This document shows, piece after piece, positions 9,610 to 17,640 of a stretch of 64,000 bases of DNA (the first letter of the stretch is position 1; every line of letters starts with the position of its first letter). A program made the position numbers and the translations under genes. The stretch comes from Litoribaculum gwangyangense (GTDB taxonomy: Bacteria; Bacteroidota; Bacteroidia; Flavobacteriales; Flavobacteriaceae): contig NZ_BAABJW010000002.1 of NCBI RefSeq assembly GCF_039543505.1, positions 186,001-250,000 on the forward strand, given 5' to 3'. The notes beneath the pieces were generated by a model that did no database searches, was not told where the DNA came from, and worked only from the letters and a program-made list of their open reading frames with translations.

Positions 9610-9637
9610 AAAAAAAGCCCAACTTTTCAGTTGAGCT
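9610..9637 (-). terminator. Rho-independent terminator of the OmpA lipoprotein gene
   Basis: On the minus strand AGCTCAACT pairs with AGTTGGGCT (plus-strand arms 9629-9637 and 9616-9624, one G-T wobble) around a four-base loop, followed by six T. It lies 28 bases beyond the stop of the OmpA gene. Confidence 0.75.
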
Positions 9638-9664
9638 TTTCCTTTATAATTTTTTAAAAACGGA

Positions 9665-10501
9665 TTAATTACCGGCTTCCAAATTTTTCATTTCTTTTTC
9701 TACCAAATCATAAAACTGATCTAATTTTGGTAATACAACAATTCTTGTTCGTCTGTTAGTCGCTCTGTTTTCAGCAGTATCGTTATCCACTAAAGGCACA
9801 TAAGAACTACGTCCAGCGGCGATTAATCTTCCAGGATTCACACCTAACTCTTCCAAAACTCTAATGATAGAAGTAGAACGTTTCACACTTAAATCCCAGT
9901 TATCCAACAATGGTTCTTTCCTGTAAGGCACATTATCAGTGTGTCCTTCTACCATACATTCAAAATCTGGTTTTGCTTTAACAACTTTGGCCACTTTGGC
10001 TAAAACATCTTTGGCTTTTGAAGTTACGTTGTAGCTTCCACTTTGGAATAATAATTTATCAGAGATAGAGATAAAAACAACACCTTTTTCAACATTAACT
10101 TCAATGTCTGGGTCGTTAATACCAACTTCACGTTTAAAACTCGTTACTAATGCTAAGGTGATACTGTCTTTTTTGGTAAGAGCATCTTGCAAACGAGAAA
10201 TTTTAAGATCTTTTTCTTTAATACTTTCCAGTGTTTTCTCAACATTGCTGGCACCTTTAGCAGATAAAACTTGTAAATTATCGTTATACTTTTTCAAGTC
10301 TTCTACCTGACCTTCCAAAAGGGTCACTTTTGCAGTTGAGGCTGCTTTTTCTTCTAAACAAGAGTTTAATTTAACGGTTGCAGAATTAAGCAAATCTTGG
10401 GTTTCTTTTTGCTTTGCTTGTAAATCTGTAAATTGTTTTTTTGATACACATGAACTCAATACAATCATGGCAGTTGCACCAAGTAATAAAATTTTTCTCA
10501 T
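9665..10501 (-). CDS. OmpA-family peptidoglycan-binding lipoprotein
   Basis: 278 residues. A lipoprotein signal peptide ends at a lipobox with Cys18 (IVLSSC). Residues about 25-115 form a charged coiled coil, and about 140-265 an OmpA C-terminal domain (VEGHTDNVPY, NWDLSVKRS, GRSSYVPLVDN, NRATNRRTRIV), which binds peptidoglycan. The family tethers the outer membrane to the cell wall. There is no N-terminal beta-barrel. A possible -7 element TACTTTTG lies 37 bases before the start on the coding strand. Confidence 0.9.
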   Translation of the reverse strand: MRKILLLGATAMIVLSSCVSKKQFTDLQAKQKETQDLLNSATVKLNSCLEEKAASTAKVTLLEGQVEDLKKYNDNLQVLSAKGASNVEKTLESIKEKDLKISRLQDALTKKDSITLALVTSFKREVGINDPDIEVNVEKGVVFISISDKLLFQSGSYNVTSKAKDVLAKVAKVVKAKPDFECMVEGHTDNVPYRKEPLLDNWDLSVKRSTSIIRVLEELGVNPGRLIAAGRSSYVPLVDNDTAENRATNRRTRIVVLPKLDQFYDLVEKEMKNLEAGN

Positions 10502-10537
10502 AATTATTTAAGGGATTTGTTTTCTAAATTATTTACA

Positions 10538-10545
10538 CAAAAGTA
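10538..10545 (-). promoter_or_regulatory. Possible -7 box for the OmpA lipoprotein gene
   Basis: The coding strand reads TACTTTTG, which fits the Bacteroidota -7 consensus TAnnTTTG. No TTG is seen at the expected 19-21 base spacing, so this is only a half match. Confidence 0.35.
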
Positions 10546-10594
10546 TATAAAATTCAATAGGTTTAATCATTTTAACAAAACTTTTGCTAACTAT

Positions 10595-11584
10595 TTACAA
10601 ACTTTTAAAAGTTCTATTTTTATTTACGAAATAATTAACCACTATGGATGTTTTTTGATAATATTTAATCTTATTTTTTGTGGATTTACGCTGATTTAGC
10701 AATCTCTTAAAATGATAATAAAAATTAAGATGCGCTTTTAAAATTGATAGGGTATGTTTCGGTTTTATTTCAAAAAGGAATTTAACGGCAGCAATACCAT
10801 CCAATATTAAACGAATTACAATAATTTGAAACAAATTACCTTTGGCGTTTTTGGTAATTGCAAAAAGACTGTTACGAAAGTTGAGATATGTTTTTTTAGG
10901 ATTTGAATGGCTTAAAGTTCCTCCTCCAAGATGGTAAACCACAGAGTCTCCAACATATGTAACGGAATACTCTAAATTTTTTGCCCGCCAACATAAATCA
11001 ATTTCCTCCATGTGGGCAAAAAAATAATCATCAAATCCATTTAATTCCTTAAAAACTTGGCTTTTAATAAATAAACATGCCCCTGATGCCCAAAATATTT
11101 CTGACGGGTCATCGTATTGTCCGTCATCTTTTTCTATAGTATTAAAAATCCTACCTCTGCAATATGGATATCCGTATTTATCAATAAAGCCACCAGCTGC
11201 ACCAGCATATTCAAAGTAAAATTTGTTTTTGTAATCCAGAATTTTAGGTTGAATTATAGCTGTATTTGTTTTGTCGTAAAAAGTTTTAATAATTGGTTGT
11301 AACCAGTTTTCTGAAACTTCAACATCATTGTTTAATAAGCAAAAAACATCTGCTTCAATATGTTTTAAAGCATCATTATAACCTGAAGCATAACCTCCGT
11401 TAGTTTTATTTTGAATGATTTTTACTGAAGGAAAATGATTTTTAACAAATGAAACAGAATCGTCAGTAGATGCGTTATCAGCGAGATAAACACTAGCTTT
11501 TTTTGAATTTTCAATAACAGATGGTAAGAATTTTTGAAGTAATTCCTTTCCATTCCAGTTTAATATAACAATGGCAAGTTTCAT
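10595..11584 (-). CDS. Family 2 glycosyltransferase
   Basis: 329 residues with a GT-A fold. It begins LAIVILNWNGKELL and contains YLADNASTDDSV, the nucleotide-sugar binding LLNNDVEV, and GACLFIKSQVFKELNGFDDYFFAHMEEIDLCWR, the acceptor-side signature of rhamnosyltransferase-like GT2 enzymes (Glu-Glu-Asp motif). A weakly hydrophobic C-terminal stretch may associate with the membrane. The donor and acceptor cannot be told. It overlaps the upstream HsdR-N gene by 4 bases, so the two are translationally coupled although functionally unrelated. Confidence 0.9.
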   Translation of the reverse strand: MKLAIVILNWNGKELLQKFLPSVIENSKKASVYLADNASTDDSVSFVKNHFPSVKIIQNKTNGGYASGYNDALKHIEADVFCLLNNDVEVSENWLQPIIKTFYDKTNTAIIQPKILDYKNKFYFEYAGAAGGFIDKYGYPYCRGRIFNTIEKDDGQYDDPSEIFWASGACLFIKSQVFKELNGFDDYFFAHMEEIDLCWRAKNLEYSVTYVGDSVVYHLGGGTLSHSNPKKTYLNFRNSLFAITKNAKGNLFQIIVIRLILDGIAAVKFLFEIKPKHTLSILKAHLNFYYHFKRLLNQRKSTKNKIKYYQKTSIVVNYFVNKNRTFKSL

Positions 11585-12027
11585 AGTTTATACTCGGGTA
11601 ACTCTTTTAAAAACTGATAGCGTTCATTCTCAAAATCCATTTGGCAATAATAATGGTTTAATCCATTGGTAACCATCAGGTAAGTGGCGTTTAACTGTAA
11701 ATTGTAACGGGCAATTTGGTTAAAAACTTCTTGATTTATAGGAATATTTGGAGCTTTGCATTCCACTATCACGTGTAAGCTTCCGTCTGGATTAAAAACC
11801 ACAATATCGTAACGCTTTTTTAAGGTATTGATAATAAGTTCTTTTTCAACATTAATAAATGATTTTGGATAACCTTTTTCTTGAATTAAAAACTGAACAC
11901 AATGCTGCCTTACCCATTCTTCAGGCTGTAATACCACAAATTTTTTGCGTATTTCATCAAAAATAGATATTTTATTTTCGCTACTTTTGAATCGAAACGA
12001 ATATGTAGGGAAGTTTAGTTTTTGCAC
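11581..12027 (-). CDS. Orphan HsdR N-terminal (type I restriction) nuclease-domain protein
   Basis: 148 residues matching the N-terminal nuclease domain of type I restriction subunit R without the helicase part. The PD-(D/E)xK residues are visible as Asp74 (KRYDIVVF), Glu89 and Lys91 (IVECKAP). No HsdM or HsdS gene is in the window. Short proteins of this type sit beside holA in other Bacteroidota as far as I recall, suggesting a housekeeping role rather than a restriction remnant. It is divergent from holA with 26 bases between starts. Confidence 0.8.
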   Translation of the reverse strand: MQKLNFPTYSFRFKSSENKISIFDEIRKKFVVLQPEEWVRQHCVQFLIQEKGYPKSFINVEKELIINTLKKRYDIVVFNPDGSLHVIVECKAPNIPINQEVFNQIARYNLQLNATYLMVTNGLNHYYCQMDFENERYQFLKELPEYKL

Positions 12028-12053
12028 TACACAAATTTGGTGATTTTTTTTTA

Positions 12054-13058
12054 ATGGACGAAGTAAAACAATTAGTAACAGATGTTAAAAATGGGAATTT
12101 AAAACCCATATACTTTTTAATGGGTGAAGAGCCTTATTATATTGATAAAATATCAGATTTTATAGAAACTACTGTTTTAAATGAAGAAGAGCGTGGCTTT
12201 AACCAAATGGTGTTGTATGGGCGCGATGTAACCATTGAAGATATTGTGGGTAATGCTAAGCGTTACCCTATGATGGCTGAATACCAAGTGGTCATTGTTA
12301 AAGAAGCACAGGATTTATCGCGTACCATTGAAAAACTACTGCACTATGCAGAAAACCCTCAAAACACTACGGTTTTAGTCATTAATTATAAATACAAAAA
12401 AATTGACAAGCGTAAAGCGCTTTACAAGGCTATTAATAAAGTTGGTGTTGTTTATGAAAGTAAAAAACTTTACGAAAATCAAGTAGCAGATTGGATACGA
12501 AGAGTTTTGTCTGCAAAAAACTATACCATTTCGCCTAAAGCTTCTCAAATGTTGGTGGAGTTTTTAGGAACCGATTTAAGTAAAATCAACAACGAACTTG
12601 AAAAACTTCAAATTATTTTACCCCAAGGAACACAAATTAGTCCAGAGCAAATTGAAGAAAATATAGGTATTAGTAAAGATTATAATAATTTTGAATTACG
12701 AAAAGCTATAGGAGAGAGGGACACTATTAAAGCTTATAAAATCATAAAATATTTTTCTGATAACCCTAAGGATAATCCTATGGTTGTTACTGTGTCTTTA
12801 TTGTTCAATTTCTTTTCACAGTTATTGCATTTCCATGGTTTAAAGGATAAATCTCCCCGCAGCGTTGCCACAGCATTAAAAATCAGTCCTTATTTTGTTA
12901 ACGAATACATCACTGCTGCCAAGTATTATCCTATGCGTAAAGTCAGTACAGTAGTTTCCACCTTACGTGAATTTGATGTTAAAGGTAAGGGAGTTGGAGC
13001 CAATGCAGTACCGCAAGGCGATTTATTAAAGGAATTGATGGTCAAAATTTTAAATTGA
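12054..13058 (+). CDS. holA: DNA polymerase III subunit delta
   Basis: 334 residues, the usual length of the clamp-loader delta subunit. N-terminal text KPIYFLMGEEPYYIDKISDF is the family hallmark, and NTTVLVINYKYKKIDKRKALYK and VEFLGTDLSKINNELEKL match the central part. Delta opens the beta sliding clamp during loading. A possible -7 box TACTTTTG is at 11982-11989, inside the divergent gene. The uracil-DNA glycosylase gene follows 9 bases after. Confidence 0.92.
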   Translation: MDEVKQLVTDVKNGNLKPIYFLMGEEPYYIDKISDFIETTVLNEEERGFNQMVLYGRDVTIEDIVGNAKRYPMMAEYQVVIVKEAQDLSRTIEKLLHYAENPQNTTVLVINYKYKKIDKRKALYKAINKVGVVYESKKLYENQVADWIRRVLSAKNYTISPKASQMLVEFLGTDLSKINNELEKLQIILPQGTQISPEQIEENIGISKDYNNFELRKAIGERDTIKAYKIIKYFSDNPKDNPMVVTVSLLFNFFSQLLHFHGLKDKSPRSVATALKISPYFVNEYITAAKYYPMRKVSTVVSTLREFDVKGKGVGANAVPQGDLLKELMVKILN

Positions 13059-13067
13059 TTTTTTTCA

Positions 13068-13733
13068 ATGAATGTAAATATTCATCAAAGCTGGAAACCT
13101 TATTTAGAAGCCGAATTTAACAAACCCTATTTCAAGGAATTGGCATCTTTTGTAAAATGTGAATATAAAACAAACAGATGTTTTCCACCTGGAAACCAAA
13201 TTTTTAATGCTTTTAACCATTGCCATTTTGATGATGTTAAAGTTGTTATCATCGGACAAGATCCATATCATGGAGAGGGGCAAGCTAATGGTTTATGTTT
13301 TTCTGTTAATGATAGTGTTCCCCATCCACCTTCTTTAATTAATATTTTTAAAGAATTGGAATCAGATTTAGGAATTCCATATCCCAAGAGTGGAAATTTA
13401 ATGCGTTGGGCAGATCAAGGGGTTTTGTTGCTGAATGCCACTTTAACGGTCAAGGCTCATCAAGCGGGTAGTCATCAAAATAAAGGTTGGGAAATTTTTA
13501 CAGATGCCGTTATTAAAATTATAAGTAAAAAAATGCAAGGTGTAGTTTTCTTACTTTGGGGGGGATATGCAAAGCATAAACAAAAATTGATAGATAGTAA
13601 TAAACACCATATTTTAACATCCGGACATCCCTCGCCATTGAGTGCTAATCGAGGTTATTGGTTCGGAAATAAGCATTTTAGCAAATCTAACTTCCTGTTG
13701 GTGAAAGAGGCTCAGACTCCTGTGGAATGGTGA
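13068..13733 (+). CDS. ung: Uracil-DNA glycosylase
   Basis: 221 residues, a typical family 1 UDG. The catalytic water-activating motif GQDPYHGEGQANGL has its Asp at residue 65; the Leu-loop motif HPSPLSANRG and the LLWGGYAKHK segment are present. It removes uracil from DNA at the start of base excision repair. It forms a two-gene unit with holA. The last 47 bases overlap a small ORF on the opposite strand. Confidence 0.96.
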   Translation: MNVNIHQSWKPYLEAEFNKPYFKELASFVKCEYKTNRCFPPGNQIFNAFNHCHFDDVKVVIIGQDPYHGEGQANGLCFSVNDSVPHPPSLINIFKELESDLGIPYPKSGNLMRWADQGVLLLNATLTVKAHQAGSHQNKGWEIFTDAVIKIISKKMQGVVFLLWGGYAKHKQKLIDSNKHHILTSGHPSPLSANRGYWFGNKHFSKSNFLLVKEAQTPVEW

Positions 13734-13872
13734 TTTCACGTTTTATAGATACTGTTTTTTTTTGAACTTTATCTAATTTGGTTTCTTTACAACAAATGAA
13801 TTTTAACAAAAGTAAATTTAATATCAACAATACAGCGATAGATAAAGTAAAGGTTACAATCATAAACTTCAT
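13687..13872 (-). CDS. Small single-pass membrane protein (antisense overlap with ung)
   Basis: 61-residue ORF with one strong hydrophobic helix (about residues 4-25, IVTFTLSIAVLLILNLLLL), two adjacent cysteines after the helix and a basic then Ser/Pro-rich tail. The start lies in a TAAATG context common here. Its last 47 bases run antisense to the end of ung, so the C-terminal residues may be shaped by that gene. I do not recognise a family. The membrane helix lies outside the overlap, which supports a real gene. Confidence 0.5.
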   Translation of the reverse strand: MKFMIVTFTLSIAVLLILNLLLLKFICCKETKLDKVQKKTVSIKREITIPQESEPLSPTGS

Positions 13873-14145
13873 TTATAATTATTCGATAAAATACATTTTT
13901 TACCGATTAAAAGCAAATATATTAAATTTTTATTGATTTCAAATAGATCCTTTACAAATTTACAAGGTTAGATTTTGTAAAACAATACGTACTTCTACCT
14001 ATTTTATAAAAATAAAACGATATACCTTATTTCATACATACATTAGGCTTCTTTAATTTTATTCGGATATTGATTAGTTAGTGTTTGAATGAATATTTAA
14101 AGAAACATTTTTTAACTACTGTGAGATTTTTAATAAAATAAAATT

Positions 14146-14153
14146 TATTTTTG
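14146..14153 (+). promoter_or_regulatory. Probable -7 box of the menaquinone operon
   Basis: TATTTTTG fits TAnnTTTG and ends 15 bases before the ATG at 14169. The in-frame TTG at 14151 lies inside this box, which argues that translation starts at 14169. No good -33 TTG is seen. Confidence 0.4.
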
Positions 14154-14168
14154 AACAAAATATTGAAA

Positions 14169-15008
14169 ATGAAGGAGCCTAATTGGATTACTGCTAAAGA
14201 ATACCAAGATATAACTTACAAAAAAAGCCATGGTGTTGCTAGAATAGCTTTTAACAGACCTGATGTTAGAAATGCCTTTAGACCTAAAACTACTAGTGAA
14301 TTGTACGATGCTTTTTATGATGCCAATGAGGACGTAAATATTGGTGTTGTTTTGCTATCCGCCGAAGGGCCATCCAGTAAAGATGGCGTGTATTCATTTT
14401 GTAGTGGTGGTGATCAAAAAGCTAGAGGGCATCAAGGCTATGTTGGAGAAGATGGCTACCATCGCTTAAATATATTAGAAGTTCAACGTCTCATTCGTTT
14501 CATGCCTAAGGCAGTTATTGCAGTAGTTCCCGGTTGGGCTGTTGGTGGAGGCCACAGTTTACATGTGGTATGTGATTTGACTTTAGCCAGTAAAGAACAT
14601 GCTATTTTTAAACAAACAGATGCCGATGTTACCAGTTTTGATGGAGGCTATGGTTCTGCTTATTTAGCTAAAATGGTTGGACAAAAAAAAGCCCGTGAAA
14701 TCTTTTTTTTAGGAAGAAATTATTCTGCACAAGAAGCTTATGATATGGGAATGGTTAATGCTGTTATACCTCATGAAGAACTTGAACATACAGCATATGA
14801 ATGGGCCCAAGAAATATTGGCAAAATCTCCAACATCTATTAAAATGTTAAAATTTGCCATGAATTTAACGGATGATGGTATGGTTGGTCAACAAGTTTTT
14901 GCCGGTGAAGCAACACGTTTAGCATATATGACAGATGAGGCTAAAGAAGGCAGAAACGCTTTTTTGGAAAAGCGTAAACCTAATTTTGAAAAAAAATGGA
15001 TTCCATAA
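14169..15008 (+). CDS. menB: 1,4-dihydroxy-2-naphthoyl-CoA synthase
   Basis: About 279 residues from the ATG at 14169 (an in-frame TTG at 14151 is less likely). It is a crotonase-fold enzyme that cyclises o-succinylbenzoyl-CoA to DHNA-CoA in menaquinone synthesis. MenB hallmarks are SFCSGGDQKARG, VPGWAVGGGHSLH and TSFDGGYGSAYLAK, with the conserved C-terminal GEATRLAYMTDEAKEGR. It begins the men operon; menA overlaps its stop. menF, menD and menH are not in the window, so the early steps are encoded elsewhere. Confidence 0.96.
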   Translation: MKEPNWITAKEYQDITYKKSHGVARIAFNRPDVRNAFRPKTTSELYDAFYDANEDVNIGVVLLSAEGPSSKDGVYSFCSGGDQKARGHQGYVGEDGYHRLNILEVQRLIRFMPKAVIAVVPGWAVGGGHSLHVVCDLTLASKEHAIFKQTDADVTSFDGGYGSAYLAKMVGQKKAREIFFLGRNYSAQEAYDMGMVNAVIPHEELEHTAYEWAQEILAKSPTSIKMLKFAMNLTDDGMVGQQVFAGEATRLAYMTDEAKEGRNAFLEKRKPNFEKKWIP

Positions 15009-15910
15009 TGGAGAAATTTTCAGTATGGATTAAGGCTATGCGTTTAAGAACACTACCATTATCTATCTCTGGTATTGTTTTGGCTACATGTTTGGCATAT
15101 TACAATGGTTTTTTTGATTGGAGAATATGTGTTTTAGCGATTTTAACCACCTTGAGTTTTCAGATATTATCGAATTTAGCAAATGATTATGGTGATGGTA
15201 TCAAAGGAACCGATAATGTTGATAGAATAGGACCAGAACGTGCTATTCAATCGGGTGAAATTTTACCAGAAGAATTATTCAATGGTATAAAAATAAATGT
15301 TTTGATTTCAATTGTTTTATCCTGTTTACTCGTATTAATCGCTTTTGGTGCTAAGTATTTTTTTTTAACCTTAATTTTTTTCCTGCTAGGCATAGCGTCT
15401 GTTGTAGCTGCTATGAAATATACCATAGGTAGAAATGCATATGGTTATAAAGGCTTTGGAGACACTTTTGTTTTTATCTTCTTTGGTTTGGTAAGTGTAA
15501 TAGGCTGTTATGTCTTATATGCAAAAAAAATAGATCATGTTACTTTTTTACCAGCTTTTACAATAGGTCTTTTAAGCGTGGCGGTATTGAATCTTAACAA
15601 TATGCGTGATAGGTTGTCAGATGAAAAATCCAATAAAATTACTTTAGCCGTTTTATTGGGAGAAAAAAAAGTTAAAATATATCATAAATTACTTATCTTA
15701 ATGGCTATCATATTATCTGGCTTGTTTGGAATTTTATATTACACTTCGCCGTATAATTTAATTTTTGCTTCAGCATACATTCCATTGCTCATTCATTTAA
15801 AAAAGGTAAATATGAATAAGGATCCAAAATTATTGGATCCAGAATTAAAAAAATTAGCCTTAAGCACATTTTTATTAGCCGTGTTAATGGGAATTGGACA
15901 CTTACTATAA
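14996..15910 (+). CDS. menA: 1,4-dihydroxy-2-naphthoate polyprenyltransferase
   Basis: Up to 304 residues, a UbiA-family integral membrane prenyltransferase with about eight or nine transmembrane helices. The two Asp-rich motifs binding Mg-prenyl diphosphate are visible as NDYGDGIKGTD (about residues 65-75) and NNMRDRLSDEKSNK. It attaches the polyprenyl chain to DHNA to give demethylmenaquinone. The start may be 14996 (13-base overlap with menB) or the ATG at 15008, which overlaps the menB stop as TAATG; both imply translational coupling. Confidence 0.95.
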   Translation: MDSIMEKFSVWIKAMRLRTLPLSISGIVLATCLAYYNGFFDWRICVLAILTTLSFQILSNLANDYGDGIKGTDNVDRIGPERAIQSGEILPEELFNGIKINVLISIVLSCLLVLIAFGAKYFFLTLIFFLLGIASVVAAMKYTIGRNAYGYKGFGDTFVFIFFGLVSVIGCYVLYAKKIDHVTFLPAFTIGLLSVAVLNLNNMRDRLSDEKSNKITLAVLLGEKKVKIYHKLLILMAIILSGLFGILYYTSPYNLIFASAYIPLLIHLKKVNMNKDPKLLDPELKKLALSTFLLAVLMGIGHLL

Positions 15911-15923
15911 AAAATAAAGATAT

Positions 15924-16601
15924 ATGAAAATCACATTTTACGGTCATTCAAGTTTAGGTATACAAATTGAAGATTTTAACTTAATTGTAGACCCATACAT
16001 TTCTGCCAACCCCAAAGCGTCAGAAATAGATATTAATACACTAAAAGCAGATTACATTTTAGTAACACATGCACATCAAGATCATATATTAGATGTTGAG
16101 GCCATAGCTAAAAGAACAGGTGCCACAGTTATTTCAAATTTTGAAATCGTATCCTATTATGAAAAATTGGGTATTAAAGGACATCCCATGAATCAAGGCG
16201 GGCAATGGAGTTTTAGTTTTGGAAATGTGAAATATGTTAATGCCATTCATTCTTCATCATTTCCAGATGGGAGTTATGGTGGTCAACCAGGAGGTTTTAT
16301 AATTAGTACTAAAGAAAAGACTATTTATATCGCTGGAGATACTGCTTTAACAAACGATATGAAGCTAATCCCTAAAATTTACGATTTAGATTTAGTAGTA
16401 TTACCCATAGGAGATAATTTTACTATGGGGGTTGATGATGCATTACTAGCAAGTGATTTTCTTAAATGCGATAATGTTTTAGGGTATCATTATGATACTT
16501 TTGATTATATCAAAATAGATAAAGTTAGAGCTAAAGCAAAATTTGATACCGAATTAAAAAAACTTAGACTTTTAGAAATAGGAAGCTCTCTAGAATTGTA
16601 A
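15924..16601 (+). CDS. UPF0173-type metal-dependent hydrolase (metallo-beta-lactamase fold)
   Basis: 225 residues with the UlaG/UPF0173 layout. The metal motif is THAHQDHILD, followed by SSFPDGSYGGQPGGF and the IYIAGDTALTNDM strand that carries another ligand; a late His (GYHYDTFDY) completes the site. No signal peptide, so cytosolic. It sits between menA and menC with 13 bases before it and none after, which suggests a role linked to menaquinone synthesis, but the substrate is unknown. A DHNA-CoA thioesterase role is only a guess. Confidence 0.88.
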   Translation: MKITFYGHSSLGIQIEDFNLIVDPYISANPKASEIDINTLKADYILVTHAHQDHILDVEAIAKRTGATVISNFEIVSYYEKLGIKGHPMNQGGQWSFSFGNVKYVNAIHSSSFPDGSYGGQPGGFIISTKEKTIYIAGDTALTNDMKLIPKIYDLDLVVLPIGDNFTMGVDDALLASDFLKCDNVLGYHYDTFDYIKIDKVRAKAKFDTELKKLRLLEIGSSLEL

Positions 16602-17639
16602 ATGATAAAAGCCTCTTATAAACCATATATTTTAAATTTTAAAAGTCCCAGTGGAACTTCTCGCGGCATCTTAAAAACTAAGGAAACTTGGTTTATTACT
16701 TTAAAACAAGACAATAAAAAAGGTGTTGGAGAATGTGGTCTTTTTCGGGGGCTTTCAGTAGATGATACTGAGAATTATAAGCAAAAACTTAAATGGGTTT
16801 GTGATAATATTTCATTAGGTTTGGATAAGTTATTACCAGAGTTAAGTGAATTTCCAAGTATTCAATTTGGTTTAGAAACTGTTTTTAAGTCATTAAAAAG
16901 TACAACACCATTTGAATTGTTTCCATCGAAATTTACTCAAGGAGAAGATACAATTCCTATTAATGGTTTGATTTGGATGGGGAGTGAAACCTTTATGAAA
17001 AAACAAATAAAGGAAAAAATAGAGGAAGGATTCACTTGTATAAAAATGAAAATTGGTGCGATAGATTTTCAAACCGAAATCAATCTTTTAAAATCCATTA
17101 GAAAAGAGTTCTCTTCTAAAGATATCGAGTTACGGGTGGATGCCAATGGTGCCTTTTCAACTAATGAAGCTTTAGAAAAATTAAAATCCTTGTCTGAGCT
17201 AGATTTACATTCCATTGAACAACCTATCAAACAAGGTCAAATTCAAGAAATGGCTTTACTTTGTGAAAAAACACCATTACCCATTGCGTTGGATGAGGAA
17301 TTGATAGGTATATTTTCTGTAACAAAAAAACAAGAATTGCTACAAATCATAAAACCACAATACATTATTTTAAAACCCAGTTTAGTTGGCGGTTTTAATG
17401 GTTGTGATGAGTGGATTCAAGTGGCGAAAGAAAAAAACATAGGTTGGTGGATTACCAGTGCTTTAGAAAGTAATATAGGGTTAAATGCCATTGCGCAATA
17501 TACATACACTAAAAATAACAAATTACCACAAGGTTTGGGTACGGGGAGTCTTTTTACGAATAATTTTGAAAGTTCATTACTAGTAAAAAATGGTACATTG
17601 CAATATAATAACCTAAAGCCGTTTAAATTTAGTTTATAA
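16602..17639 (+). CDS. menC: o-succinylbenzoate synthase
   Basis: 345 residues of the enolase superfamily. Catalytic and metal residues are visible in KMKIGAID (KxK), ELRVDANGAF (Asp ligand), HSIEQPI (Glu ligand), IALDEELIG (Asp/Glu ligand) and YIILKPSLVGGF (second Lys). MenC dehydrates SHCHC to o-succinylbenzoate. The ATG follows directly after the stop of the preceding gene. The context with menB, menA and menE supports the OSB synthase call over other enolase-superfamily activities. Confidence 0.92.
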   Translation: MIKASYKPYILNFKSPSGTSRGILKTKETWFITLKQDNKKGVGECGLFRGLSVDDTENYKQKLKWVCDNISLGLDKLLPELSEFPSIQFGLETVFKSLKSTTPFELFPSKFTQGEDTIPINGLIWMGSETFMKKQIKEKIEEGFTCIKMKIGAIDFQTEINLLKSIRKEFSSKDIELRVDANGAFSTNEALEKLKSLSELDLHSIEQPIKQGQIQEMALLCEKTPLPIALDEELIGIFSVTKKQELLQIIKPQYIILKPSLVGGFNGCDEWIQVAKEKNIGWWITSALESNIGLNAIAQYTYTKNNKLPQGLGTGSLFTNNFESSLLVKNGTLQYNNLKPFKFSL

Positions 17640-17640
17640 G

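Noticed and set aside
11581..12027. Reading the HsdR-N gene as part of a restriction-modification or defence island
   Set aside because: No methylase, specificity subunit or helicase nearby; neighbours are housekeeping genes.
14151..14168. TTG start for menB adding six residues
   Set aside because: The TTG lies inside a TAnnTTTG -7 element and the ATG at 14169 gives the usual N-terminus.
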